64,000 nt of DNA from Augochlora pura. Its lineage: Eukaryota; Arthropoda; Insecta; Hymenoptera; Halictidae. This document shows, piece after piece, positions 36,818-48,885 of this stretch; position 1 is the stretch's first letter, and each line of letters starts with the position of its first letter. Below the pieces are notes generated by a model. The model ran no database searches, was not told the origin of the DNA, and saw nothing but the letters and a program-made list of their open reading frames with translations. Position numbers and translations under genes: made by a program. The stretch spans positions 12,358,746 to 12,422,745 of the forward strand of contig NC_135775.1 in assembly GCF_028453695.1 (NCBI RefSeq). Direction: 5' to 3'.

Positions 36818-37463
36818 AGCCTAAATGCAGTAACTTCCTAATTGAAATTACAAATAAATATATAAAATTTTTTAAAAATAACAGTATACAAAACTTCATT
36901 CAATTTGTTTGGATACCAGCCCATATATAAATCTATAGAGTTGATGTTTTATTTCAAAAGGAGCTACTAATGTAACAACTGCACTGGACATTAAAGACCC
37001 ACTTACCGATGTCAGTGATACTTATAAACGTCAAACGAAAATTGCTACCAACGATTTGATTAAAAAGTAACGTTTAGTTAAAGATACAAACTATTTTCGA
37101 TACCATAACAAAAAAACGAACAACCCATGGCACGAAGGCTATAAATTGCCTAGAAACTTCGTCGCGTCTGTATACAGGTGTTGTTCAAACCACTGTAACC
37201 TAAATGGCTCGTTAGCAAGAATTAATTTCGCTGCGAATTGTGCATGTTACTGTGGAGTAGAATTTCAAGACCTGAACCATATAATCTGGCAATGTCCGGA
37301 ATATGAAGAACAGCTTACAATTCTCGTAAATCAACTCCTTGAGCATAAGTACTGCACACCATTTTGTCTTAGCTCCTTCCTATCTGTACCTGATATTAGA
37401 GGCCTTAACATTAATATATCGCTTTATAATAAAATTAGGAATTCAATGTTTAATTTCCGATAA
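36818..37463 (+). pseudogene. Non-LTR retrotransposon ORF2 C-terminus (RNase H end plus zinc knuckle), broken
   Basis: In the first frame the RNase H signature IQFVWIPAHI is read, followed by a TAA at 36928-36930 and a remnant VDVLFQKE. The frame then shifts to the one starting at 36960, which has a TAA at 37068-37070. Downstream, NPWHEGYKLPRNFVASVYRC leads to a C-Y-C-x8-H-x4-C knuckle (residues CYCGVEFQDLNHIIWQC) and CPEYEEQ, ending with a stop at 37464. Such a knuckle after RNase H is characteristic of these elements. One frameshift and two stops make it non-functional. The intact stretch from the ATG at 37146 is only a remnant. Confidence 0.85.
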
Positions 37464-37545
37464 CTATTGTACATAATGTATAAAATTGTAGTCTGCCATA
37501 TAAGCCTCATACAGCTTAAAGCAATAATAATAAATAAATAAGTAC
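36818..37545 (+). mobile_element. 5'-truncated non-LTR retrotransposon (I/R1-group), 3' part
   Basis: Contains RNase H and C-terminal coding remnants, a 3' UTR and an AATAATAATAAATAAATAAG tail ending near 37545. The 3' part matches the shorter copy at 15400-15580. It starts close to the end of an antisense LTR fragment. The presence of RNase H followed by a Cys/His knuckle and the simple-repeat tail point to the I/R1/LOA group of non-LTR elements; the exact clade needs a database. Confidence 0.85.
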
Positions 37546-38721
37546 GACATAAAAGTGCTAATCGATAAATGAAATATTTATTAAGAAACTATGTATTCAT
37601 AATCTTTCACACAGATTTAGGAAATATTATTTAACGCGAGGTAATAATATCCCAGAATACATACTGGAAATCAAGTGGTTTAACACTTTTCCTTTTAAAA
37701 TTCTTTAAATTATAAAGTCTTTCATATACGAAATTATTAAATGGATATCACGATTGAAGCATAAGTTATAATGCAAATAGCAGAAAGTCTAAATAAATCC
37801 AGTCTTGGCATTCTTCTAAAGTAAAACGCGTAACAACTGTTCGAGCGCGGTAAGTTTAGTGTTAAATGTTTCAAGCTTCTCTTCCAGTTTGCAGACTAAC
37901 AAACATTCACCGGTGAAACGACTTTTCAGGAATTTAGTAGGTGATTCTACATCGTACTGGAATCTATAATTACGTAATCTGAACACTCGGAAAAACATAA
38001 TAACAGAAATATCAATTCTCAAGAAGCGGACGCATTTCATACATTTTGTACGCGAGAGAGGACCAGTATTGCAGGTATGCGTTGCCGGAAACATTTCAGT
38101 AACGTGTACGCGAACTCTCCAAACGTCCATTTAGAGACCGGGCTGTAAAACAAGTCCCCTATCTATATACCAACTATGCAACTGGTCTGTCGTAAAACAA
38201 TAGTCGCGTTCCTTCCGAAATGAGAACGGGAAATATGAAATGGTACATTCCTCCCCGACGGAAAATTGATATTTCGGATTAATTGAAATCCAATTAAAGC
38301 TTCCAGCTCCCTACGAATCGGAATTCCTGCCATTCGCATATCAATGATATCTTTTTGTCTGAAAATGATAAAGGATACTGTCCAATTGACGCGGCGGATT
38401 TAATACGTTTTTAGTACGACAAGGAAATCGCAAAAATATTTTATACGTATTGTTCTATAACAGCCATAACGGTGGGTGAAAACATTTTGAGAAGTGAGAA
38501 TTAATAAATATGTTTAACCAAATATCTTTAAAACTGTCTGATGCGAATGGGAATCGAAATTAACGTAGAAAATAATTCTGAATATTCGGATATTCTTACA
38601 GTTTTATATCGAAGTATTAACAAATTCTTATGCATAACAATTAATTTCACTTCTCAAACATTCTATTAAAATATAACTTTGCTAATTGAATTTTATACTA
38701 ATGTATACGTTTGTCTCATTG
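37546..38721. other. No gene recognised
   Basis: AT-rich sequence. The minus open frame 37816-38130 (104 codons) has no recognised domain and no supporting context. Confidence 0.4.
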
Positions 38722-39059
38722 TTAACACGTTAGGTGCCGAGTATTAATTATAAAAACTCACACAAACGAAATATTAGTTTAGCTCTTTTCAAAGTCCTAA
38801 TAACATTTAGTTGTTCAATATATTGCAATAAAAATAAATTTCAAAACCTATGTAACAGTTAGTGTCGTTCATGCATGTTAACACTGCCGCGTCATCTCTA
38901 TTCAGTTCATAAGACAATTTTTTGGATTTGCAAAATGTAAAAATGTCGTAGAAATAATTGATATCGTGCAACTCACTTTTGCAATTCTATTCTGATAAAA
39001 TAAAATACAATAATTTCATCAAATTTTTTATGTTGCTAGTATGGCAGTCGACGAGTTAA
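38722..39059. mobile_element. TTAA-flanked MITE, 338 bp (diverged)
   Basis: Left end TTAACACGTTAGGTGCCGAG and right end TATGGCAGTCGACGAGTTAA agree as inverted repeats at TTAAC, CGT and TGCC. Length is nearly identical to the 337-bp element at 44007, and the outer TTAACACGTT is shared with it. An internal TTAACACTGCCGCGTCAT (about 38879) may mark an internal duplication or nested end. Noncoding. Confidence 0.65.
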
Positions 39060-39199
39060 AGATGTACTCTATACGCGATGGTAAACGTTCCCAATGAAAG
39101 GTCGTGTATTTGCAAGAATTGTGTGGAACACCTGCTACATTTCGAGAACGAGTTTCAATTCTGTAGAGATGCTACGAAGTTGATTGGGCACTCAAAGAG

Positions 39200-39682
39200 T
39201 TAACGATTGAATTTAATTCCGAAGATTCTGTTACCTGGATTCGCCAATCTGATTGGCCTGGCCGGATTCCGTTTGCTCCGGAGGAAAGCCGTCGCGTCGT
39301 CGAAAAATTTCGCCGGTGTATCGATGTAACGCGGCGACATCGATCGAGCGTCGCCTGCCACAAACGTGCTATCGATCTTCTCGCGCCCGCGGTTCATCCT
39401 CCGAATACGATTTCCTTGGGTAAATGGAGCCGAGCTGGAAGAGTATGAGGGATAAAGAAGGAGATCGACGAGGTCGATGTAATCCGATTTCAAGGCTTCG
39501 GGATAAAGTCCGTTTGATTTCTTTCCTTGCCCGAGAGAAGCCGTATCAAGCGAAGTTTTTGGAGGTGAATCAGCAACTGGCTGGACATCGGAAAGCTCAG
39601 GTGTGATGTGGAACGAATGAGTGTAAAGCTGTGACCAGCCGGCGGCTGCATCATTCATTATTAGTTTGCGCGTTTGATGCAT
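39200..39682 (-). other. 160-codon open frame, coding status unproven
   Basis: Minus-strand frame of 160 codons, starting Met-His-Gln-Thr and ending in Phe-Asn-Arg. It contains the acidic/hydrophobic stretch DYIDLVDLLLYPSYSSSS and an Arg-rich C-terminus. No domain, signal peptide or membrane segment is recognised. The antisense strand is open for 60 codons in the same place, as expected in CpG-rich DNA. It could be an exon of an uncharacterised gene, but a chance frame is more likely. Confidence 0.2.
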
Positions 39683-41550
39683 TTATCACATAAATGGATA
39701 GATCAAATATGAAACTGTAAAGGCATTACAAGAATTAAAAAATACTTTTATGTTGTTTTCGACTTGACAGAATTATTAACACAGGGAAAATCATTGTAAA
39801 TCACGACTTATCGGCGGTGATTGGTGAACATTCTTTTTATTTTTGCCCACAAGTGTCCAATTGCCAATTATTGTATAATATTCATTCTCTAACGACAGCA
39901 GTTTTGTGCTTTGATTAAAGCGTTCCTTTAACATAAAATATAATAGTATAGTAATTACCAATTTCAGTTGCATGTTAAATTTTGTTTCTGTATCTTCGTA
40001 TTCGGTGGGTTATGTTATACAACCGACTATACTGGATCGTAGTAAGTACATTCCGAATATTATAGAACCTCAGAAATTGGGATTTTAATGAAATGTGATA
40101 CCGTTTCATTTTAGTTCCATTCGTTGAATCAAGGTTACAGAAAATGTAATTTTCCTCGAACGCGGTTACTTTAAAGTTTTCTATAGAAATGTGAATTTGC
40201 ATAGAGTAGCGCAGCCTGAGTTTGCTAAAACCTTCCTCCGCATTGCAGAATTTAAATATTTCACTCACATAATTGGCCATCTACGGTTTCAATTCATTAA
40301 TGTCGATTTCATTGTTTTAATCAAGATTTTGTATTTTAAGCGAACACATCGAATTATTGGATTACGGTTTTACATTCTTCGAAAATGCGTTCCACGAATT
40401 TCAGTATTCATACGCCGTTCGGAATTCGAAAAGTTTAAATGGTCGACAATATCACGTTCTCGTTGCCTCGAACAATAATGAAACGGTCACGAAGTAACAC
40501 TGAAAAATGGAGGATCGAATATTGAAAAATCGAGAGAATTGTGTAACAACCGAATATTAATAACTTTTTTCCAGCGGCAATAATTCTTGTCGCTCGTTTT
40601 CGTGGTCCAGGCGTCAAAGATAACGCTGGAAATAAATCAGAGATCGAAGCCAGCCGTGATCGTCGCGGGTTTTCGAGTATTCGTGCGCGCGTACGCGTAT
40701 CGTTCGGTTAACTACGCCGCATTAAATTCGAGGATGCGTATAATAAAACGTGGCATTTGCAAGGTTTGCCCACTGAATATTGCACGGCTCAAATATTTAA
40801 CGTTTAATGGAGGGTCTGCCGAAGGGACACGCGGGATCGTCGGGCTTGTTAAAAATGGAACGCGCTTCCCGCGACCGTAGGTGCTCGCGACATAAATCCT
40901 CCGCGTTATTTTTTTAGCGAACGCCGCTTACGAGGTTCTAATGCCAACGCGGAGACTCCCGTAAATAAGTAAGAGGGTTCCTGCGTGCAAACCGTGACGG
41001 TCTCGAGTGTCTCCCGTACTCGGTCCGTAACGTTCTGCCCGCGAGATATTGAAGCGAAACAAAGTTTGTCGCCCGCTGAAAAATAAATGACAGAGGAACC
41101 GTACAAATTGGAACGCGAAATTCGTCGACGTACGTACCCGGAATTTCGTTTGGTTCGCGGCCGACATTTCTTTCCGGAAGGTAAACGAAGGTGCCGGGTT
41201 TGAACCGCATGTCGTGGATCGCGAATGAATAAATCGCGTCGAGAGCGATGTGGTAGATTGAAACGAAGCTGAAGTCGTCGTTGTGGTTAATTTACTCGAA
41301 TGTCTCGGATAGGGCCGTAATTTTCTATTTAGAAGCTCCCCGGTGCGTTTAAGTGCCACCGTTGGATTTACTGTTACTCCACTTACTCTTGCTATCCGCG
41401 CCGTCGGTCCCCTCTAGGCCACCTCTCAGCCACCCCTTCTGCAGCAGAAAATTGCACGAGTAATTTCATTTATCGCGGCGAACGCGACCCCTCTTGCCAG
41501 CTCTGGTAATTTATTTTTCAACCGTTCGGGCGTAAACCTTTCAACCGCGA

Positions 41551-42261
41551 ATGCGTGAAAATTTTACAGGTTGCAACACCTCCGTGATCACGCGAAACCC
41601 GATCCCTATCTTGCCCGTTCACGTTCACCAAGCGTGCTACCGCCGCGCCGCGCCGGTGCTCGTGTCTGCCGCGATGGAAGAGCCGCGTAACTTCTTCCTG
41701 AAACGATCGCCCGAAATTCAATTTTCTGTTTGTCGATGTCTTTCCGGGCTGATAGCGAGGTCAGACTTTTATCCGGAGTCGATCTGCTCGAACATCGTTA
41801 ACAAGGAAAGTTCGGCAACCCGAGCATTCCGGTTTATTTGCTACTTCGCGATTTTATGGAACACTGCTACGGACGCGTTAGGCAACTTCCCGATTCTTCA
41901 GGGTGGAAACCAGCTTTCCAGGGTTGATACGTTTCTTTTTCATTTTCTTGCAGTTGAAAATCACGAAGACGCAGCACAATCTCTTACGTCCGAAGTTAAG
42001 TTGCTGACAATGAAAATACGGCTACGTCAATGTTTAGATGCGTCAGATACATTTTATGTGTGTAGAACAAGCATCACGGAATTTTTACTTGCTGCTACTT
42101 TTTCTACTTCCTCTTTACTTGAAAAAGCGAACACTGTCGAGGGATATTCAATGTTTCTTTATTTGGATGAAGTTCTGCATAAAACGATGTGCCACTTTAC
42201 ATTTTCAATTGAATTTCTACGCACATGGAAAATTACCTACATAATGTATGTGTTCAATTAA
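41551..42261 (+). other. 236-codon open frame, the longest in the window; unrecognised
   Basis: Plus frame of 236 codons that begins in CpG-rich DNA and continues into AT-rich DNA, which is slightly unusual for a composition-driven frame. The translation has scattered Cys and hydrophobic stretches (for example AFRFICYFAILWNTATDALG) but no known domain and no repeats. The start is simply the first ATG. No flanking splice sites or neighbours support it. A real but fast-evolving exon cannot be excluded. Confidence 0.22.
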
Positions 42262-43492
42262 CTCGCATTTATATTCATATGAAAAGACTTCATAAAAAGT
42301 TGTCCACTGTATTGTGCACCTGCGTATTTATTTTCCTATTTTATTATACAAAATTTATGTTTTTTGATCCAGCGAAGACAAAATTTTGAGAAACAAGTAA
42401 CTAATTTTTAATTTAATAATCAGTAAACAATCGTAAAAGGGAAGACCAGCAAAACCACCTCAACATAACTATTAATTTGGAATCTAAACCGCACGAATTT
42501 GTGAACTGATCAATAAATGAACAAAATAGAGTACCGTACCTTATGGTATAAACGTTGCCAACAAATTGAAAAAAGCAGCAAACATAGCAAGGTTTGGCCA
42601 ACAATAAAAGGCTTTCTACTTGATTATCTTTATATTTGTGAAAAAAGATTTCCACGTATCAGATTGGACGCGACCTCCGCCGGTTTAAATAACAACATCG
42701 TAATCCTTGACCAGTTTTTAACGATCACGTTACAACAGTAACAGGACTATCTCCGGCGTTGGCCGAACGCCACGCTGTATCCGCGCCATTACTATAATAA
42801 TTCTTGCATGGATAAGACTGATGCGCGCGGTTTTAGCTATCTAATCGGCTTGGACCGCTTAACGGAAACGAACGGCCGACTACAGGATACGCCGGACCGC
42901 CGCTTAAATTTAATTTTTTATTCGGCCGAGGCAACTGAAATCACGCGTGCAACGGCTGATCCCCGTTCGCAAACGCAAACGGCCGGTTGCAACGCGATAC
43001 CCTGAAGAGTTAAACGGCGGTGCATAATGGCAGCACGCGCGGTAAAAGTTCAACTGCCGCGTTTTTCTATTCCCCTGCTATCAAGGATATCGCGGCCAGC
43101 GATCTAGGTGAGCATTAATCTTAAGGTCAACGGAGCAAGCGGCTCGTCCCGTGCCACGTTAACATCAGTCAGCCTCGGGGCAGCGTCTCGACTACGGAAT
43201 CGGAGAGGATCGATCGAAAGCACAGCCAACAGTGTTGCGAATCGAGAATCCGGCCAGACGAAAGTTACTTTGGTGACAGTTGGTAAATCCTCGAATTTTG
43301 AAAAAATCGGGAACAAAAATTTGTAAAAGAGTTAGCAAGGAGATCCAATCCTTGAAGTAAGCTTTTGTTCTAAAGAAGGTTAATATAATCAAGATTCAGT
43401 TTGTATCGTACATATGTATGAGTCGACACGTTTTTTAAATGTTGTATTTATGGGGACCAGGAAAGGGTGTATTGTCGGTCGGCCTTGATAGC

Positions 43493-43750
43493 TTGACACA
43501 TTACCGACTATAAATCCTATGAAGCCTAATAAATATCAGCTTTTTAGCCTGACCGGTAGCCTGTGAATCGTATATCATGATAACCAATAGTTTGCTATCT
43601 ATTGTTGATGTATTGTTACATAATCTCAATATTACACACCTTTCGCGATTAATGAAATAAATAAAATAAACAAAAAACATATTTTTTAATTATAATGTTA
43701 TGAAAATATAAAAATGTTTACGGCCGAATGAATAGTCGGTAAAGTGTTAA
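43493..43750. mobile_element. TTAA-type MITE, 258 bp
   Basis: Left end TTGACACATTACCGACTATA and right end ATAGTCGGTAAAGTGTTAA are inverted repeats of about 19 bp; the left TTAA has mutated to TTGA. Length fits the 250-bp class. Noncoding. Confidence 0.8.
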
Positions 43751-43808
43751 TTGGTTAAACTAGACGCCAGACAAGCGACAGATTCGGGTTCGAATCCCAG
43801 TCTCAACC
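43743..43808 (+). other. tRNA-like remnant (B-box motif)
   Basis: GGTTCGAATCC at 43787-43797 is a perfect T-loop/B-box match. Upstream, GTT-AATTGGTTA-AAC could be a D arm and GACGC/GCGAC an imperfect anticodon stem with loop CAGACAA. The acceptor stem is not complementary (3' side TCTCAAC has no 5' partner), and the D arm overlaps the right end of the adjoining MITE. It is therefore not a functional tRNA gene. It is either a tRNA pseudogene, a tRNA-derived SINE head or coincidence. Confidence 0.35.
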
Positions 43809-44006
43809 TTATCCGATCGGGGTTGTCGACTCATCATCATTTTCTTCTACGCGTAGTAATGGTATCTGCTACGTTCGTTTCTGTATTTGGGTCGTTGCCT
43901 AAAGCTCTAGGTTCCAAAATACTCTGATGTGGTAGGGCGAGGGTGAGAAGGCGTCAAAATACTGTATATAAACTCGTACTCAATATAAAATACGAACAAG
44001 CACTAT

Positions 44007-44343
44007 TTAACACGTTCGTCGCCGCGTCACCCATATCTGGGTGACAGGTATGCTTCTGTGGTGGCCCCGTCACCCAAATATGGGTGACGCTCTTCTTATT
44101 TATGATTTTATTTATTTAATTTATGAAAATCCCATTTGTAGCACAGGAATTTAATGGAATAAGCACCGGCAAATGTAAAATATACAAAATAAATATACTA
44201 AAAATTCATACATTATTATATTTGTTATACATTAATTTATATTTAATGCCATATATTTATAACGTTATTCTATGCGTTCTAACTACCGAATTTGGGCCCG
44301 GTAAGAAACTCGAGCGATTCGCGCTGGGCGATGAACGTGTTAA
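44007..44343. mobile_element. TTAA-flanked MITE, 337 bp, with two palindromes
   Basis: Left end TTAACACGTTCGTCGCCGCG and right end CGCTGGGCGATGAACGTGTTAA (inverted) match over about 18 bp. Inside the left end are two near-identical palindromes, GTCACCCATATCTGGGTGAC (44026-44045) and GTCACCCAAATATGGGTGAC (44069-44088). A decayed relative of this end lies at 35699. The open frame at 44123-44530 starts inside it and is incidental. Confidence 0.87.
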
Positions 44344-46993
44344 AAGCATTTTTATTAACCGAATGATCTGGGTGGTGGTGATAGCAATGCATCTCGATTA
44401 CCTGAATGACAGTAAAGATAAAGGTCGTCTATTATGGGAAACCGCTCGATTATCTGCACTGCCTTGTCACCCAAATGTTCGCGTAAATGAGGTCTACTGT
44501 ACTGTGTCAACACTTTTAATCGTCGTCTAACAGAGTCAGGGACCATGCTGATTCATACAATGTCCATGTTTACGCAAGCCGTCAAATGTAGTTACTGTTG
44601 CTAGCATCGCGGCTGGCTTATTACTACTCTAACCCAGACTCCGTGAGACAGTAGTCGTCTTGCGTCTCGTAAAGATATACCAATCTTTATTAGATGATTG
44701 GTGTCATATATCCGTAATGATAATAAATACACGCAGAAATGCAAAGACCGTCAGATACAAATACATATATGCGAAATACTTATTTTAGTATTTTATGCAT
44801 TATCTATAATAATAGAAAATAACAAATAATATAAAGCAAATCTTCTACCAAACTCTACATTCGAATTCCAGACAATAAATCCAGGGTCTCCATGGACCCC
44901 GAGTCTGCCGCTTGCAGTCATAAACAGTCCGCCGTGCGAGGATTAATTACGGCTTAGCCATCCGGATACTTCTTTCGAACTTTAGGAAAAAGTTACTACT
45001 CTAAGCTGCTAAATCTTGATTTAGGACTATCGAACGCTGAACCGAATGAAACTGTCGCGGATTCGGTATGCGCCGATAGCAAAACAAATAAGAGAACCGC
45101 TCGAAATCGCGGGTTCCCTCTGTGTTCGAATGCCAACTGGCGGCGAATTCCTCTTCTCTTGTTTGGCTATCGCTCCAAACTCGTCGTCGCTCGGAAACCT
45201 ACACTCGGCTGACGGCTCTCCGTCGCCGCCTCGAGGCTGTCAAGCCCGGTGAAAGGATCGCCAACGGTGTCGAGTAGGAGCGTCTAGATTTTTAGGGTGT
45301 CCGACAAAAAAAAAGAAAATTCGTGGTACTATTTGCTACTGGAGAGCTCGAACGTTTTCGAGTTGTACATACTCGTCTCGATCGCGTTAATCAGACTGCG
45401 CGGGATGTTTGGTATAGTTCCCCTTGAATAGGAATGCTTTGACACGGACCGCGCGTGTTTCACTTGGATGAACTACTGTAGCTGATACTAAATCTCAGCT
45501 GGCTTGATTCCGCCTACTTGTTCAGACGGAGGAAGGATCGTAGCTTCAGAAGTTCACAGGGATCGTGTTCGATCCTAATTAATTATTGCATAGCCAAGCT
45601 CCTTTGAGTAGAACTTTCGGCCAGCAAACAAGAGTAATCATCTATCAAATGGTGAATGGATTTTAGAGCTCTTACATACAGAAGTAAAGAGATTGCGATA
45701 ATTCTATGACAGATATTACATTCAGATCTTACTGTTGAGCTATCGTATCTGATCTTCTTAAATTGTCCATTTTTATTTACAATATGAGGGGTAGTTGGAG
45801 AGAATTTACTGTATTCGCTTTAGGTGAGGAGTTGGCTATTTCTGAATCTATAGAAAGGAACGGGAAACGACGCGAGAAGAATTTTTGTTTAGACTGTACA
45901 TTGCTTTACACATTGGTTTCATAGAAATAGGAAAGGACACTCGTTTGCGAAGTACTACGACGATAAGAGTGCAAATGGTCAAGAACTGCCAGATTCTCTA
46001 GAAAATCACTAGCTTATTCATTCATCCCGAACAGTGGCGCCGCAATCCTATCAAGGCCCGCCTATGGGCATATTAATCCGCAGTCGGCCGCAATCACAAT
46101 TAGCTGGTCATTAATTATACGCCGCGTCCCGCGTAAATAGCGCAATGATACAACAAATTGCCCGTGGAAGCAAACAATATCGCGTTGTTAATAACACATC
46201 CATTCGCATTATTACACCGTTTACAGGAATTATTCACGTTCCGAGGGAATGCGAGCATCGGAATTCTCACGCGTCCGTCATCATAATGTTCTCACTTTCC
46301 GTTGACGCGGTGCCGATGCGGCGCGGACATCCACCGGCGCGAATGTTTTTCTCAGTCGACTGGTTACCTCGAATAGAACGCCGATAAAGGAGGGGGACAC
46401 AATGGCAGGTATCGAATAAATTGATCCGCGACAACGCGTTGACTGGCCTCGTTTGTACGGCTGCTCGAACAAACTGCTATCATCGCTCGCTCGACCATTA
46501 ATCATCGGCAAACAGCTGCCCGGATAAATGAGATCGGTCTCGCAGAGAGCGACGTTGCGGCTTCGATAAGGAAACCTCGGCTACCAGTCACGGAACCGAC
46601 CGGACTTCCCACGGTCTCCCTTTGCACAAAGAACCACGGATCGGTCCGTGTAATTCGCGAGCCCTCCTCCCGTTTGATTTCGCATCGAATTCCGATCGAC
46701 CCCCGGAACAATGTCGTCAAACTTTTGCCGCAACCAGCCACAGCAAGAATGACGGCGACGGCGAAACTTTAGACAGGAATGCCGGCTATTGCCGGACTCG
46801 TCCTCGACGGTTCTTCAATGTTTCCTCGCGAGCCTCCTCAAACGTTTCCGGTCTCTCGACCAACCGCAAAAATCCGGGCAAAAATGCGGCGGTAATAGTT
46901 AGGTAACTAGAAAAATCCATGCGGTTTTCGATGTTCGAAGTCACCGCTCGAACTTGCTCTTTGTTTTCGTACTGGCACTCTTACTTGTGCGTT
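44344..46993. other. No gene recognised
   Basis: AT-rich sequence, then CpG-rich patches at 45040-45560 and 46030-46910 with homeodomain-like ATTA cores. The short hairpin GGGTCTCCATGGACCC lies at about 44883-44898. Open frames at 46281-46906 on both strands overlap and are domain-free. Confidence 0.4.
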
Positions 46994-47443
46994 TTAACCT
47001 TTTGCGGTCCTACTGTTTACTCTCAATCACCAAAACTATTTATTTATTTGCTTGTTTTTTTTCTTACTTTTATATAAAATTAAAACATATTGTTCCGTTA
47101 CAGGACGGAACTAGTCTTTAATACCGTCATAAAAACACGCGCATAGCATAATTTTCAAATAGTCTCAACGCATCCCTGGCAGGTAATGTCTCTAAAAGTG
47201 AAGAGCGAAATTGAGTCAACAGTTTTGAAATGATATAACTTTTTCAAGATTAGTTGGAATTGAATGTTTTTGTAAATGTTAGGGAAACTAATTGACCGTA
47301 CAAATTTTACTATTTTTCAAAAAGGAATTAATTAGTTTTTCTTCTTAATCTTGCATATTATATATAACTGTTCGTTCAATGAAAATTAATTTCGACCAGC
47401 ATGACACTTATGTATATAGACTTAATACGACCGCAAGGGGTAA
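46994..47443. mobile_element. TTAA-type MITE with a nested fragment (450 bp)
   Basis: Left end TTAACCTTTTGCGGTCCTAC and right end ATACGACCGCAAGGGGTAAA are inverted repeats; the right TTAA is damaged to GTAAA. It is about 200 bp longer than the 250-bp class, and the excess coincides with a fragment related to the mariner-type MITE at 63608. Confidence 0.75.
47193..47305 (+). mobile_element. Mariner-type MITE fragment nested in the TTAA element
   Basis: GAAATTGAGTCAACAGTTTT, then ATGATATAACTT and AATGTTAGGGAAACTAATTGA match the left half of 63608-63787 (ATTGAGTCAACAGTTTTAAAA, AATGTTAGAGAGACTAGTTCA). The right terminal repeat of that family is not seen here, so this copy is partial or decayed. 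Confidence 0.65.
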
Positions 47444-48720
47444 AAATACTCAAGATTGCGGTGGATAAAAATGCGATTGAATACCCAAGGATTTCATAAT
47501 GTAATTAAGTGAAGGTATTACCTATTGATTCAAGGGAAAATTGAAAGAGGGTTGAACTAATAAATCCCCGTCCCTGTGTGAAATATTCATCAGGTCTAAA
47601 CCCTTCGGATTATCACAGTTTTCATTCTATTTAACGTAATTTAGTCGATAAATAATTTCAAACGCGAAAAATGCAAACTTACACTCAGATTTCGAAAGTA
47701 GACGCAACAATTTTCTACACTGTAAACCTGTAAAAAATAATTCAAATTATTGCCAACATTAAAATACACTTTGATGATCACAGATGAACGACTATGTAAA
47801 GTGGTCATGGATTAATTTGAAAATTTAATAATTATAATAAAACGATTTGTACATTAAACAACATTTTTATTACTTTTTCTATTTTTAATATTTCTATTCT
47901 ATTTTCTATTAAAGATCTTCATTCTGCTATCATAATTGAAATTGCGACCTTGGCGTTGTGTTCGAAAGTCGGTGATGTAATCGACAAGTTTATAGAAATA
48001 CGGGAAAGGTCACGGTGTCATACGGGTGCCAATGTTGCGAAGTTTTTTCAGAGCCGCCGACAACCCTCAGAATCGTTCGTGCTTATGGAATTACCGTCGC
48101 TCTCCTAAAATGCAAATCCTATCTCGGCTTCCATGACGTTTTTCAATGGAAAATACGAGGCACAGGCGAAATTGCACACGGATGGCATTAATGCGTTCGC
48201 GTGTTGCGAATAATAAATCGCGAAACGGGTTCTGTTCGGTTTTTCAGGTTTCGACTCACGATCGAGGGAAACTTCGACGGTCCGCCATCGATTTGTTATT
48301 CATGGTGGTTCCACAGGAATGCGAGCCTCGGTTGCCTCAGAAGTTTGTTCCTCTTGGTGAGAAGACAGTTATGAATCCTGCGGGAAGGGGAGTGGGGCGT
48401 GAAACGAGTTAATCTATTTACCTTCGAATAACCAATAATCTATTTCGCATTCATTTAATCTCCGCAATCTACAGTAATCTTCTGGCTCTGATTTTGAAGG
48501 TATGCGTCCTTGCTGCATAGCAAAGACTTATAATTATTTTTTTCAATTTCATCTTCGCTTCAAAGTATTTTAAGCTGTTTGAAGGAATATACTTCGCACA
48601 AAAAATCTTAGATTGAAAATATGATCGGTCGTCATACACGGTTAAGAGGATGAATAAAATTATACCCTCTACAGTTAGACCTCAATTACGGTAGCTATAA
48701 CAAAATCTACGCTCACGGCT
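47444..48720. other. No gene recognised
   Basis: AT-rich with a CpG-rich patch at 47990-48410. The 88-codon open frame at 48146-48412 lacks a recognisable domain. Confidence 0.4.
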
Positions 48721-48885
48721 TTAATCTCTTAGGTACTACTGGATTTTACACAAATGAAGTCTTTCATAATTAAATTACCATTTTTCTTAATATATATTTT
48801 TTTGGTATAGCTATTGTTACGAGCCGAGGGCCACTGCACACGTGGCCGGAGGTAAATGAGTTTGTGCGGAAATTTGGGAGGATTT

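Larger units (their letters stand above)
39060..43492. other. No gene recognised; long CpG-rich stretch
   Basis: CpG-rich patches at 39200-39680 and 40560-41900 hold the longest open frames of the window. None shows a domain I recognise. A short end-like sequence GGGCACTCAAAGAGTTAA at about 39186-39203 resembles the right end of a TTAA element but has no clear partner. Confidence 0.35.

Noticed and set aside
44123..44530. 135-codon frame starting inside a MITE
   Set aside because: It begins within the TTAA element at 44007-44343, runs across its right end into unrelated sequence and shows no domain.
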